Of a DNA stretch of 64,000 nucleotides, positions 1-7,398 are shown piece by piece. The stretch lies in the NCBI GenBank assembly GCA_017435665.1, contig JAFSEP010000063.1:1-64000 (forward strand), written 5' to 3'. The position numbers and the translations under genes were made by a program. The stretch's first letter is position 1, and the number at the start of each line of letters is the position of its first letter. This DNA is from Clostridia bacterium. Its GTDB lineage: Bacteria > Bacillota > Clostridia > Oscillospirales > Acutalibacteraceae. The notes under the pieces were generated by a model, which saw only the letters and a program-made list of their open reading frames with translations, did no database searches and was not told where the DNA came from.

Positions 1-27
1 ACGAAAAATGCAAAGCTTCGTTTTGCT

Positions 28-139
28 ACCACACAAACTTTCGGACAAATCTCACAGAGAACGCCAAAATAGAAGCCTGCATTTTTACCGAAATAAAAAC
101 ACGACTCCGCAAAATCTGTCCATATTAAGTTTGTGTGGT
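28..139. repeat. Imperfect long inverted repeat at the left window edge
   Basis: The arms at 28-52 and 114-139 are imperfect reverse complements. The outer 13 bases (ACCACACAAACTT and its complement) match exactly and the inner GGACAAATCT arm matches with one change after a 3-base bulge. The span between is about 60 bases and AT-rich, with no open frame that looks coding. It lies just downstream of the Nudix gene stop, so it could fold as a large 3' hairpin or be a small palindromic intergenic element. No transposase is present. Nothing else is recognised in 1-197. Confidence 0.4.
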
Positions 140-197
140 GGATTTATTATATCATTCTATGTACTTTTTGTCAATTTATAAACTTACTTCTTACAAT

Positions 198-677
198 TCA
201 CTCTACGGTTACAATATGCTCAATTTCTGTATGTTCTTTGCTCAAATATTCTTTCAAAAATGTAGGATAAGCCTTATACTTATCTAAATCTTTTATAGGA
301 ATCCACACCATTCCCTCTTTTATATTATCTTGAGTAAAACTATTGCTGTTTAATTCTTGGGTTCCTCTTGGTTTCATCAGAAAATACAGTGCAATTTCGT
401 GACATTTCAAGTCCTTGAAGCATTCACTTGAATCTGCAAAAAAGTTTTCGTGTATAATAGCTAAACGTTCAATTTCATAGTGAATTCCTGTTTCTTCAAA
501 AACCTCACGAACAACAGCATCCTCTGCTTTTTCACCCATTTGTACGCCGCCACCGACAGAGTAGTAATAGTCAACCTTATCATTGGTTGCAAGTAGCACG
601 CAGTCATTTTCAACAATAATTGCAGCAGCACGATACCTGAACCAGTTGTTTTCTTTTGTAAATCCGCAATCGAACAT
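198..677 (-). CDS. Nudix hydrolase
   Basis: A 159-residue protein with a clear Nudix box at residues 42-65: GGGVQMGE, then REVFEETGI after the usual spacing. This loop-helix-loop binds divalent metal and catalyses hydrolysis of a nucleoside diphosphate linked to another group. The true substrate cannot be told from the sequence. The rest of the chain is a normal small Nudix fold and the length is typical. It is the last gene of a three-gene minus-strand set (P-loop kinase-like, GNAT, Nudix) with only 3 bases between it and the acetyltransferase, so it is probably co-transcribed from the promoter at 1797-1826 and subject to the same attenuator. The ribosome binding site is weak (GAAAGTGAG about 10 bases upstream). 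Confidence 0.88.
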   Translation of the reverse strand: MFDCGFTKENNWFRYRAAAIIVENDCVLLATNDKVDYYYSVGGGVQMGEKAEDAVVREVFEETGIHYEIERLAIIHENFFADSSECFKDLKCHEIALYFLMKPRGTQELNSNSFTQDNIKEGMVWIPIKDLDKYKAYPTFLKEYLSKEHTEIEHIVTVE

Positions 678-680
678 GTT

Positions 681-1130
681 TTATTTCTCACTTTCAAATA
701 ACTCTTTCTTCATATAGCCCGGCTCATATTCAACATAACCGTGTTTGGGATAAAACTGCCAAGATTCGTAAAAATCTTTTTTATCGCCTAGATGAACAAT
801 AGCCGCCTTTTTACCAATAGACATCAGATATTCTTCAGCAGTTTTCAAAAGAGCTGTACCGATGCCTTGATGCTTGAGATTTGCTTTTACAAAAAGCCTG
901 TGAAGGACAACATCATCACTATTTTCAATGGAGTTATAGCCTATGCTGCCGATAACTCTGTCACTATCATCAAGAGCAATCCAAAACACATCACCTTTGT
1001 CAAAATAGTTCTGCTGGATATCAAGCAAATCTTCATTCAGTCCCGGTACTCTGCCGAGGGCGTTTTTGGCTTCAAGTATCATAAATATTAGGTCATCACG
1101 GTATTTGGTGTCAAATTTTATTATTCGCAT
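681..1130 (-). CDS. GNAT-family N-acetyltransferase
   Basis: A 149-residue GCN5-related acetyltransferase. The acetyl-CoA pyrophosphate-binding motif A is visible as HQGIGTALL at residues 87-95, after the beta strand VVLHRLFVKANL, and the C-terminal FYPKHGYVEYEPG segment is the usual last strand and loop of the fold. The substrate (amino group of a small molecule, peptide or drug) cannot be inferred. The start codon overlaps the 3' end of the upstream P-loop gene by 20 bases, which indicates translational coupling inside the 198-1620 operon. Small GNAT proteins behind leader-peptide attenuators are sometimes drug-modifying enzymes, but there is no residue evidence for that here. Confidence 0.87.
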   Translation of the reverse strand: MRIIKFDTKYRDDLIFMILEAKNALGRVPGLNEDLLDIQQNYFDKGDVFWIALDDSDRVIGSIGYNSIENSDDVVLHRLFVKANLKHQGIGTALLKTAEEYLMSIGKKAAIVHLGDKKDFYESWQFYPKHGYVEYEPGYMKKELFESEK

Positions 1131-1620
1131 ATTGTTTCACCTTGTTTATGTAATTTTCTGATTCTTTTCTGCTTTTGAAAACTATAATGTCTTTTTCGCT
1201 GTATTGCTCCAAAAGTTCTAAAACCTTTGGTCTGCTCTGGGCGTTATAATTTCTGATAAACTCCAAAAGTTCTTCATCAACCTCTGTTTCTATCCACGGC
1301 ATATCAGAACGTGTTTTCCCTTTTCTCAGTTTAATGCCATCAATACAAACTTCAACAGGATAGTCAAGAAAGAAAACCGTATCGCATTCTTTTATGCGCA
1401 TTTCCATCGTGGAACCGTAATTACCGTCAATTATCCATTTATCAAGCACAAGAACATTCTTCAGTCTCTTAACAAAAACATCTTTACTGACGGTTGTTCT
1501 GTCACTGTTCCAATATAATAAATCAAGATGATATAAGGGTAAGTCTGTCAGTCCGTGTAATGTGCGTGAAAATGTGCTTTTACCCGAACCGGGACAACCA
1601 ATTACAATTACTTTGTTCAT
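1111..1620 (-). CDS. P-loop kinase-like protein (topology-modulation/FlaR-like)
   Basis: A 169-residue nucleotide-binding protein. A Walker A motif GCPGSGKST lies at residues 8-16, followed by a DLLYW segment and WIIDGNYGST, a pattern shared by adenylate-kinase-like proteins often annotated as DNA topology modulation protein FlaR. The real substrate of this family is not established. An in-frame ATG 33 bases further upstream exists, but the ATG at 1620 is chosen because a strong AGGAGA site sits 5 bases before it and the protein then starts at MNKVIVIG, as family members do. It is the first gene of the 198-1620 operon and lies directly after the attenuator hairpin at 1657-1688, so its expression is likely to depend on that element. 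Confidence 0.82.
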   Translation of the reverse strand: MNKVIVIGCPGSGKSTFSRTLHGLTDLPLYHLDLLYWNSDRTTVSKDVFVKRLKNVLVLDKWIIDGNYGSTMEMRIKECDTVFFLDYPVEVCIDGIKLRKGKTRSDMPWIETEVDEELLEFIRNYNAQSRPKVLELLEQYSEKDIIVFKSRKESENYINKVKQYANNKI

Positions 1621-1656
1621 TCTTTCTCCTATTGTACCTCTTTCATAAAACAAAAA

Positions 1657-1688
1657 ATGCGTCTCTGACTGTGAAATCAGAAACGCAT
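1657..1688 (-). terminator. Attenuator-like intrinsic terminator in a 5' leader
   Basis: On the minus strand a 12-bp stem (ATGCGTTTCTGA with TCAGAGACGCAT, one mismatch) with an 8-base loop is followed by TTTTTTG and more T. It lies between the leader peptide (1709-1765) and the first gene of the operon (start 1620), so a transcript from the 1797-1826 promoter meets it before any main gene. It may also stop read-through from der. Confidence 0.75.
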
Positions 1689-1708
1689 AAATCCGTATAA
1701 AAGAAGTA

Positions 1709-1765
1709 TTATCTGCAAACGGACAAAACGGTAGCTGACTTCACCAAGTAAATTCTTTTCATCAT
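1709..1765 (-). CDS. Putative 18-residue leader peptide
   Basis: The reading frame encodes MMKRIYLVKSATVLSVCR and stops with TAA 20 bases before the terminator stem. An AGGTGG ribosome binding site lies 5 bases before the first ATG. GGACAAAA just 5' of the start is complementary to TTTTGTCC near the end of the frame, and GTCCGT there can also pair with ACGGAT next to the terminator. Ribosome stalling on the peptide could therefore choose between alternative folds. The layout resembles ribosome-mediated attenuators that control antibiotic-resistance and stress genes in Firmicutes. The peptide itself is not recognised. Confidence 0.5.
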   Translation of the reverse strand: MMKRIYLVKSATVLSVCR

Positions 1766-1796
1766 TTTGTCCACCTGCCTTTCAAATGTTTTTATC

Positions 1797-1826
1797 AGTA
1801 TAGCACTGACAGTTGATCAGTGTCAA
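1797..1826 (-). promoter_or_regulatory. Sigma-A promoter of the leader/kinase-GNAT-Nudix operon
   Basis: Consensus -35 TTGACA (1821-1826), 18-base spacer, -10 TATACT (1797-1802) on the minus strand. The spacer contains a dyad CACTGA-N7-TCAGTG, which could be an operator for a repressor or MerR-like activator. Confidence 0.75.
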
Positions 1827-1834
1827 TATCAAAA

Positions 1835-3160
1835 TTATTTTTTATCTTCTCTTTCCCTGATTACAAACTTCGTGGGCGTTCCCTCTAAACCGAAAACCTC
1901 TCTGATCTGGTTTTCAAGGTATCTCTGATAGCTGTAATGGAAAAGCTCTTTTTTGTTTACAAAGCACACAAATGTGGGCGGTCTTGTGGAAGCCTGAGTC
2001 ATATAGTAAATCTTCAGTCGTCTGCCCTTATCTGTGGGAGGCTGTACTCTTGCGGTTGCAGATGCGAGAACATCGTTGAGCTTACCGGTAGAAATACGCA
2101 TAACGTTCTGCTGGTCAACATAGTTAATCAGCTCAAACAATCTGTCGAGACGCTGGCCTGTCTTTGCTGAAATAAAAATTATGGGAGCATACGACATAAA
2201 TGAAAAATCGTTCATCAGCTTCTTACGGTATGAATCCATTGTCTTGCCGTCCTTTTCGAGTGCGTCCCACTTGTTTACGGCAATTATGCAAGCCTTGCCC
2301 ATTTCGTGCGCTATACCCGCAACCTTGCTGTCCTGCTCGGTGAAGCCTTCTGTGGCATCGATCATAATAACGCATACAGTCGCTCTTTCAACAGCCATTT
2401 TTGCCCTGATAACACTGTATTTTTCAATCTGATCCTCTACCCTGCTTTTTCTTCTCAGACCTGCAGTATCAATGAACATAAAGTTTCCGTATTTGTTTGT
2501 TATATAGGTATCCGTTGCATCTCTTGTAGTACCTGCAATATCGGAAACAATCGCTCTTTCTTCGCCTGAAATGGCATTTACAAGCGAGGATTTACCTACA
2601 TTCGGCTTACCGATAACAGCAACCTTGATTGTACCGTCATCTTCTTCCTCTTCTTCCTGCTTGGGAAGATGCTTGATAACCTCATCAAGAAGGTCGCCGG
2701 TACCGTGACCGTGTATTGCAGACACCTGAATCGGCTCACCTAATCCAAGGTTATAGAATTCATAGAACTCAAGGGGCGGTTCACCGATTTTATCACACTT
2801 GTTCACGCAAAGCACGATGGGCTTACCGCTTTTCATAAGCATTGCTGCAACATCCTCGTCAGTTGCCACAACGCCGGATTTCATATCTGTTACAAGGATA
2901 ATTACGTCAGCACTGTCAATAGCAAGCTGAGCCTGTCTTCTCATCTGAGAGAGAATAATATCGTTAGTTTTAGGCTCAATACCGCCGGTATCAATCAAAA
3001 GGAAATTATATCCGAGCCACTCACAGTCACCGTAAATTCTGTCTCTTGTAACGCCCGGAGTATCGTCAACAATAGCAAGTCTCTGACCTGTAAGCTTGTT
3101 AAAAAGTGTAGATTTACCAACATTGGGTCGTCCCACAACAGCAACTATCGGTCTTGCCAT
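1835..3160 (-). CDS. der: Ribosome-assembly GTPase Der (EngA)
   Basis: Der is an essential GTPase for 50S subunit maturation. This 441-residue protein has the characteristic two tandem GTPase domains. The first begins MARPIVAVVGRPNVGKST with DTPG and NKCD; the second has GKPNVGKSS near residue 184, DTAG and NKWD. A C-terminal KH-like RNA-binding domain ends in VIREREDKK. Length is normal. The ATG at 3160 gives the conserved family N-terminus and has a GGCAGGGGA site 7 bases upstream. An in-frame GTG six bases earlier overlaps the stop of the DUF512 gene and is less likely. The 2-base gap to the DUF512 gene shows an operon, a pairing common in Clostridia. No separate terminator follows; the attenuator at 1657-1688 may serve. 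Confidence 0.97.
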   Translation of the reverse strand: MARPIVAVVGRPNVGKSTLFNKLTGQRLAIVDDTPGVTRDRIYGDCEWLGYNFLLIDTGGIEPKTNDIILSQMRRQAQLAIDSADVIILVTDMKSGVVATDEDVAAMLMKSGKPIVLCVNKCDKIGEPPLEFYEFYNLGLGEPIQVSAIHGHGTGDLLDEVIKHLPKQEEEEEDDGTIKVAVIGKPNVGKSSLVNAISGEERAIVSDIAGTTRDATDTYITNKYGNFMFIDTAGLRRKSRVEDQIEKYSVIRAKMAVERATVCVIMIDATEGFTEQDSKVAGIAHEMGKACIIAVNKWDALEKDGKTMDSYRKKLMNDFSFMSYAPIIFISAKTGQRLDRLFELINYVDQQNVMRISTGKLNDVLASATARVQPPTDKGRRLKIYYMTQASTRPPTFVCFVNKKELFHYSYQRYLENQIREVFGLEGTPTKFVIREREDKK

Positions 3161-3162
3161 AA

Positions 3163-4476
3163 TCACATCCCCTGCCTTCCTAATATTTTATCAAGTAAAT
3201 CATAACCGTCAACATCGGTTATGATAATTTTAGTATTCAGCTCTTTCTCAGCCCGTTCAACAGTAATGCTGTCCAAAAACATATCTCTTTCGTGCCTGAG
3301 CATTACAGAAGGTATAAGCAATTCATCTGCACCAAGCTTATCTTTAAGCTGAGAAATCAGATCCTCACCCACAACAAGTCCGGCAACAGTTATGCTTTCA
3401 CCGAAAAACCTGTTGCTGATTTCAAAAACATCAACCTTAATGTTCTTGCACTTATCCGACACCGCAGCAGCAAGCTCACAAATTAAAGGATACGCCGCAT
3501 TACCCGTAGCAATTGCCACATTTCTGAAATCGTTTACTTCGCTCACATCTTCGAGTGCCGAATAAAACTCATCCCTGAGACTTGCCCACAGACCGACACC
3601 GTTTTCAATCTGAGCAAATTCCTCATAATACTCTGCATCGTGGATTTCTCTTTCAGCCAGAAGGTAAAATTCATCAGCAGCAAATGCAAGTCGTGTTCCG
3701 TTGAAATAGTTAAAATGATCGGCAAAGCATTCAATTATATCAATTACCTCTGCTGCCGTTCCCTTGTTATACCCTTCAAGACTGCAAAGGCCGTCTCTGT
3801 GTTTCGTAAGTCCCACAGGTACAGCTGCAATGCTCTGAACAGCAGGATATAGCTTACCAAGCTCATTAAGGCTGTATTCAAGCTCTTTTCCGTCATTTAT
3901 ACCCGGACAAAGCACAAGCTGGGTGTTAATTTTAATCCCCGCATCAGCAAGTCGTCTGATTATTGAAAGACATTCCCCTGCCTTTGGGTTTTTCATCATT
4001 TTAACACGAAGCTCCGGGTTCATTGTGTGAACCGAGATGTTCACGGGGCTGATATGCATCTGTATTATTCTGTCTACATCAGACTCACTAAGGTTTGTAA
4101 GCGTAATATAGTTACCGAAAAGGAACGACAGACGGGAGTCATCGTCCTTGAAGTAGAGACTGTCTCGCATACCTTCAGGAAGCTGGTCGATGAAGCAGAA
4201 AATGCACTTGTTTTTACAATGCTGCTGTTTATCCATAAGATATGTTTCAAACTGCAGACCTAAATCTTCTTCAGCTTTTTTCTCAACTCTGAGCTTTCTG
4301 AATTTGCCGTCAGTATCCTTTATATCCATATTAAGAATTCCTTCCTTGATATAAAACCGATAATCAAGAACGTCGTTTATCTCATTTGAATTAATCCTCA
4401 GCACAAGGGTGCCGGGAAGAATTCCGGCTCTTTCTGCCGGAGAATTATTTTCAACATCCTTAACAATTACAGACAC
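3163..4476 (-). CDS. DUF512 / PDZ-domain radical-SAM-like protein
   Basis: A 437-residue protein of the DUF512 family. The N-terminus is a PDZ-like domain (NNSPAERAGI, then GTLVLRINSNEI). Next comes a Cys motif CKNKCIFCFIDQLP, which resembles a radical-SAM iron-sulfur site, then FKDDDSRLSFLFGNYITLTNL, and a C-terminal DUF512 region. The biochemical role of this family is unknown. The start is uncertain: GTG at 4476 has AGGTG 6 bases upstream and is preferred, while GTG at 4485 in the same frame lacks a good site. The gene is paired with der downstream and separated from rpmF by a terminator at 4505-4531. Confidence 0.88.
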   Translation of the reverse strand: MSVIVKDVENNSPAERAGILPGTLVLRINSNEINDVLDYRFYIKEGILNMDIKDTDGKFRKLRVEKKAEEDLGLQFETYLMDKQQHCKNKCIFCFIDQLPEGMRDSLYFKDDDSRLSFLFGNYITLTNLSESDVDRIIQMHISPVNISVHTMNPELRVKMMKNPKAGECLSIIRRLADAGIKINTQLVLCPGINDGKELEYSLNELGKLYPAVQSIAAVPVGLTKHRDGLCSLEGYNKGTAAEVIDIIECFADHFNYFNGTRLAFAADEFYLLAEREIHDAEYYEEFAQIENGVGLWASLRDEFYSALEDVSEVNDFRNVAIATGNAAYPLICELAAAVSDKCKNIKVDVFEISNRFFGESITVAGLVVGEDLISQLKDKLGADELLIPSVMLRHERDMFLDSITVERAEKELNTKIIITDVDGYDLLDKILGRQGM

Positions 4477-4504
4477 ATATTTCACCTGCCAATCAAATCA
4501 AAAA

Positions 4505-4531
4505 GGCAGAGACTGCTTGTGCATCTCTACC
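4505..4531 (-). terminator. Intrinsic terminator after rpmF
   Basis: Minus-strand stem GGTAGAGA/TCTCTGCC (8 bp, one G-U pair), then TTTTTGATTT. It would stop or reduce transcription from the yceD-like/rpmF promoter before the DUF512-der pair. Confidence 0.6.
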
Positions 4532-4551
4532 TCTCCGTTAGTTTCAAAGAC

Positions 4552-4740
4552 TTATGCTTCGTCGTCCATAACAACAACCTGCTTGCCCTTATAGTAGCCA
4601 CAGCTGCCGCATACCTTGTGCGGTACTGTATATTCGTTACAGTTAGGACATTTAACAAGTGTAGGTGCATCGAGCTTCCAAACGCTTGAACGTCTCTTGT
4701 CTCTTCTTGCCTTTGATACTCTTCTCTTTGGTACTGCCAT
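4552..4740 (-). CDS. rpmF: 50S ribosomal protein L32
   Basis: A 62-residue L32 beginning MAVPKRRVSKARRDKRRS, with the zinc-binding pair CPNC and CGSC at about residues 36-51 (the Cys-containing form). AAGGAGGTG lies just before the ATG. It follows the DUF177/YceD-like gene by 40 bases, the usual bacterial yceD-rpmF arrangement, and shares its promoter at 5302-5330. Confidence 0.97.
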   Translation of the reverse strand: MAVPKRRVSKARRDKRRSSVWKLDAPTLVKCPNCNEYTVPHKVCGSCGYYKGKQVVVMDDEA

Positions 4741-4780
4741 ATCAGCACCTCCTTATACAAAATCAGATTTTAATAATAAC

Positions 4781-5275
4781 TTAATTGTCAAGCAACTGCT
4801 GTAAAGCCTGTAAACGTGGGTCCACATCCTTTTTACAGTCACAATTTCCTTCGTTGAGGTTTTTTCCGCACTTTGAACATATACCCTTGCAATCTTCATC
4901 ACAGAGCATTCGCATAGGCAATGAAAGATAAATATCCTCCATAACAAGCTGTTCAAGGTCAAGTCTCATTCCTTCAACAAGAATAAATTCATCATTGTCT
5001 TCATCGTTGAGTTCTGAAACGAGAATGTGTTCAATCGGTACATTCATCTCTCTTGAAAAATTGTCTGCACATCTGTCACACACAGCTTCGAGAGTAAACT
5101 GAGCAACAGCGTGTATATAGACAATATCGGTTTCGTTTGTTACAACGCCCTGAAGTCTGACCGGAGTTGTGAATGGATACACACCGTCATATTCAAGTCC
5201 GGTAAAATCAAACTCATAATTGAGCTTTATCTCACTGACACCGTTGTTAAACACGTTTTCAAGATTAATAAACAT
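4781..5275 (-). CDS. DUF177 (YceD-like) protein
   Basis: A 164-residue DUF177 protein. The family is almost always upstream of rpmF and has been linked to 23S rRNA accumulation in plants and bacteria; its exact role is not settled. Visible features are the VCDRCADNF motif near residue 90 and a C-terminal zinc-ribbon-like pair CDEDCKGICSKCGKNLNEG near residue 130, both usual in Firmicutes members. The first gene of the operon, it is preceded by a near-consensus promoter at 5302-5330 and a GGGGTGAG ribosome binding region. Confidence 0.92.
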   Translation of the reverse strand: MFINLENVFNNGVSEIKLNYEFDFTGLEYDGVYPFTTPVRLQGVVTNETDIVYIHAVAQFTLEAVCDRCADNFSREMNVPIEHILVSELNDEDNDEFILVEGMRLDLEQLVMEDIYLSLPMRMLCDEDCKGICSKCGKNLNEGNCDCKKDVDPRLQALQQLLDN

Positions 5276-5301
5276 AACTCACCCCACACTAAGTCCTATA
5301 T

Positions 5302-5330
5302 ATTATATAGGTGTAACTTGTTTTTGTCAA
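5302..5330 (-). promoter_or_regulatory. Consensus promoter of the yceD-like/rpmF operon
   Basis: TTGACA (5325-5330), 17-base spacer, TATAAT (5302-5307) on the minus strand, both hexamers perfect. It lies about 26 bases before the start codon, so the leader is very short. Confidence 0.85.
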
Positions 5331-5398
5331 TAGAATAACAAAATTTTTTGACAATATATTTCAATATTATCTCAACATTTTGCACCAAACATTTCAAA

Positions 5399-5418
5399 GG
5401 ACCGTCTGATGACGGCCC
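5399..5418 (-). terminator. Intrinsic terminator after the P-loop gene
   Basis: Minus-strand stem GGGCCGTC/GACGGTCC with a 4-base loop, followed by TTTG and an AT-rich stretch. It sits 22 bases after the stop of the gene at 5441-5863. Confidence 0.6.
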
Positions 5419-5440
5419 TTCGAGTTATATCACTAATAAA

Positions 5441-5863
5441 TCAGTCTTCATAGCACTTGCAGAAATTAAAGATTTCAGCAGGAAGCTCTTCCTTATCGGC
5501 TGAAACAGTGAAAACGAAATTCTTTTCGTTAACAGTTGAAAGCTCATAAACCTTCTCTAAGAATGAAGCAAGCTCATCATAGTTTCTGCCGCCGATTCTG
5601 AGTGTTGCATCAATAAGAATATCTGTGATATCGTGATCGCCTGCACAAACACCTGCAAGGAATCCGTAGAATGATGCGTAACCCTTTACTTCGTAACTAT
5701 CCGTTGAGATAAGTCTTGCACGGTAGTTAATATCAGTTGTAAGCATATTGCCCTTTTCGATACAGACAACATTGCCCTTTGTATTATCGATTGCTACCTT
5801 AACAAGCTCAATGAGCTTCTTTGTTTTGCCTGCGCCTTTGTGTCCTAAAATAAGTGTAATCAT
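5441..5863 (-). CDS. Small P-loop ATP-binding protein of unknown function
   Basis: A 140-residue protein starting MITLILGHKGAGKTKKL, which contains a Walker A motif GHKGAGKT at residues 7-14. A Walker B-like strand ITDILIDATL lies near residue 80. The rest (IEKGNMLTTDIN, YASFYGFLAGVC) matches no function I know. The chain is too short for a complete kinase or ABC domain, and there is no membrane segment. A strong AGGAGG site precedes the ATG. It lies 45 bases downstream of pgi with no clear terminator between, so it is probably co-transcribed with it. Some databases label such proteins PilT-like, which is not supported by anything visible here. Confidence 0.75.
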   Translation of the reverse strand: MITLILGHKGAGKTKKLIELVKVAIDNTKGNVVCIEKGNMLTTDINYRARLISTDSYEVKGYASFYGFLAGVCAGDHDITDILIDATLRIGGRNYDELASFLEKVYELSTVNEKNFVFTVSADKEELPAEIFNFCKCYED

Positions 5864-5908
5864 ACTTTTTCCTCCTTGATATATTACTTGCCTTTGAGGC
5901 TCATAACC

Positions 5909-7252
5909 TTAGTCCTTTGAAAGTCTTGATTCAAGAACTTCCTTTTCATGCTCATAACCCGGCTTTCCGAGTAAAGCGAACATATTCTTTTTATATGCTT
6001 CAACACCGGGCTGGTTAAAGGGATTAACTCCTAAAACGTAGCCTGATATTGCACAAGCCTTTTCGAAGAAGTAAATAAGATAACCGAGCTCAAACTCGTT
6101 CATTTCGGGAAGTCTCAATACCATATTGGGTACTCCGCCGTCTGTGTGAGCAAGAACAGTTCCCTGGAATGCCTTCTTATTTACAAAATCAAGAGATTTG
6201 CCTGCAAGGAAGTTAAGACCGTCGATATTGCCTTCTTCCTCCTCTATTATAACTTCTTTTTTGGGTTTTGTAAAGTCCAAAACTGTTTCAAAAAGAATTC
6301 TTTCACCCTCCTGAATGTACTGTCCGAGAGAATGAAGGTCTGTTGAGAAAATAGCAGATGACGGGAATATACCCTTGTTTTCCTTGCCTTCACTTTCACC
6401 GAAGAGCTGCTTGAGCCACTCGTTCATCATTGTAAAGCAGGGCTCATAGCTGACATACATTTCAACATTCTTGCCTCTGTCATAAAGAGCGTTACGGATT
6501 GCAACGTATCTGTAACAGGGGTTCTTTGTCATATCCTTATCGCAAAGCTCTTCTCTTGCAGCTGCTGCACCTGCCATAAGTGCATCAATGTCAACACCTG
6601 CAACAGCTATGGGTAAAAGACCGACTGCCGTAAGAACGGAATATCTGCCGCCAACATCATCGGGTACTACAAAGCTCTCATAACCTTCTTCATTTGAAAG
6701 TCCTTTAAGAGTACCTCTTTCCTTATCGGTTGTTACATAAATTCTCTTTGCAGCTTCTTCCTTGCCGTATTTTTCCTCAAGCATCCTCTTGAAGATACGG
6801 AAAGCAACAGCAGGCTCAGTTGTTGTGCCTGACTTAGAAATAACGTTAACCGAAAAATCCTTACCGTCACAGATTTCGATAAGCTCGCTCAAAGAGCTTG
6901 AGCTGATGCTGTTTCCTGAAAAATAAATTGCCGGGGTGCCTTTTCTTAAATCGTTATAGTTAGGTGATTTAATAAACTCAATCGCTGCTCTTGCACCGAG
7001 ATATGAGCCGCCGATACCGATAACTATAAGAATATCTGAATCATTTTTGATTTTGTCAGCAGCCTTCTTAATTCTTGAAAACTCTTCTTTATCGTAATTC
7101 ACAGGCAAGTCAGCCCAACCTAAGAAGTCGCTTCCTGCACCTGTTTTGTTAACAAACATATCATCTGCAATATTGATTTTTTCCTGATAAGAGAGAATTG
7201 TCTCCTCATCAATGAAATGCTTGATATGCTTATCAATAAGTTTAATCGCCAT
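5909..7252 (-). CDS. pgi: Glucose-6-phosphate isomerase
   Basis: Interconverts glucose 6-phosphate and fructose 6-phosphate in glycolysis and gluconeogenesis. The 447-residue protein is the short bacterial form. Visible motifs are [16 protein letters not shown] near residue 70, [16 protein letters not shown] near 140, [14 protein letters not shown] (PGI signature region) near 200, and [17 protein letters not shown] at the C-terminus with the conserved catalytic region residues. An upstream ATG 36 bases earlier is in frame, but the ATG at 7252 is chosen because AGGAGG lies 9 bases before it and the extra residues are not family-like. Its promoter is at 7316-7344. Confidence 0.97.
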   Translation of the reverse strand: MAIKLIDKHIKHFIDEETILSYQEKINIADDMFVNKTGAGSDFLGWADLPVNYDKEEFSRIKKAADKIKNDSDILIVIGIGGSYLGARAAIEFIKSPNYNDLRKGTPAIYFSGNSISSSSLSELIEICDGKDFSVNVISKSGTTTEPAVAFRIFKRMLEEKYGKEEAAKRIYVTTDKERGTLKGLSNEEGYESFVVPDDVGGRYSVLTAVGLLPIAVAGVDIDALMAGAAAAREELCDKDMTKNPCYRYVAIRNALYDRGKNVEMYVSYEPCFTMMNEWLKQLFGESEGKENKGIFPSSAIFSTDLHSLGQYIQEGERILFETVLDFTKPKKEVIIEEEEGNIDGLNFLAGKSLDFVNKKAFQGTVLAHTDGGVPNMVLRLPEMNEFELGYLIYFFEKACAISGYVLGVNPFNQPGVEAYKKNMFALLGKPGYEHEKEVLESRLSKD

Positions 7253-7315
7253 TTTTGGGGTCCTCCTGCGCTGTATGCTCCTGCACACAGATTTATAAAT
7301 ACATTTATTTAGCCT

Positions 7316-7344
7316 ATTTTAATATTTTTTATGTTGTTTGTCAA
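7316..7344 (-). promoter_or_regulatory. Promoter of pgi
   Basis: Minus-strand TTGACA (7339-7344), 17-base spacer, TAAAAT (7316-7321). Confidence 0.7.
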
Positions 7345-7398
7345 TAAAAATCGGAAGGTTTTATATATTTTTTATTGTTAAAACTGCTATAAAATGTA

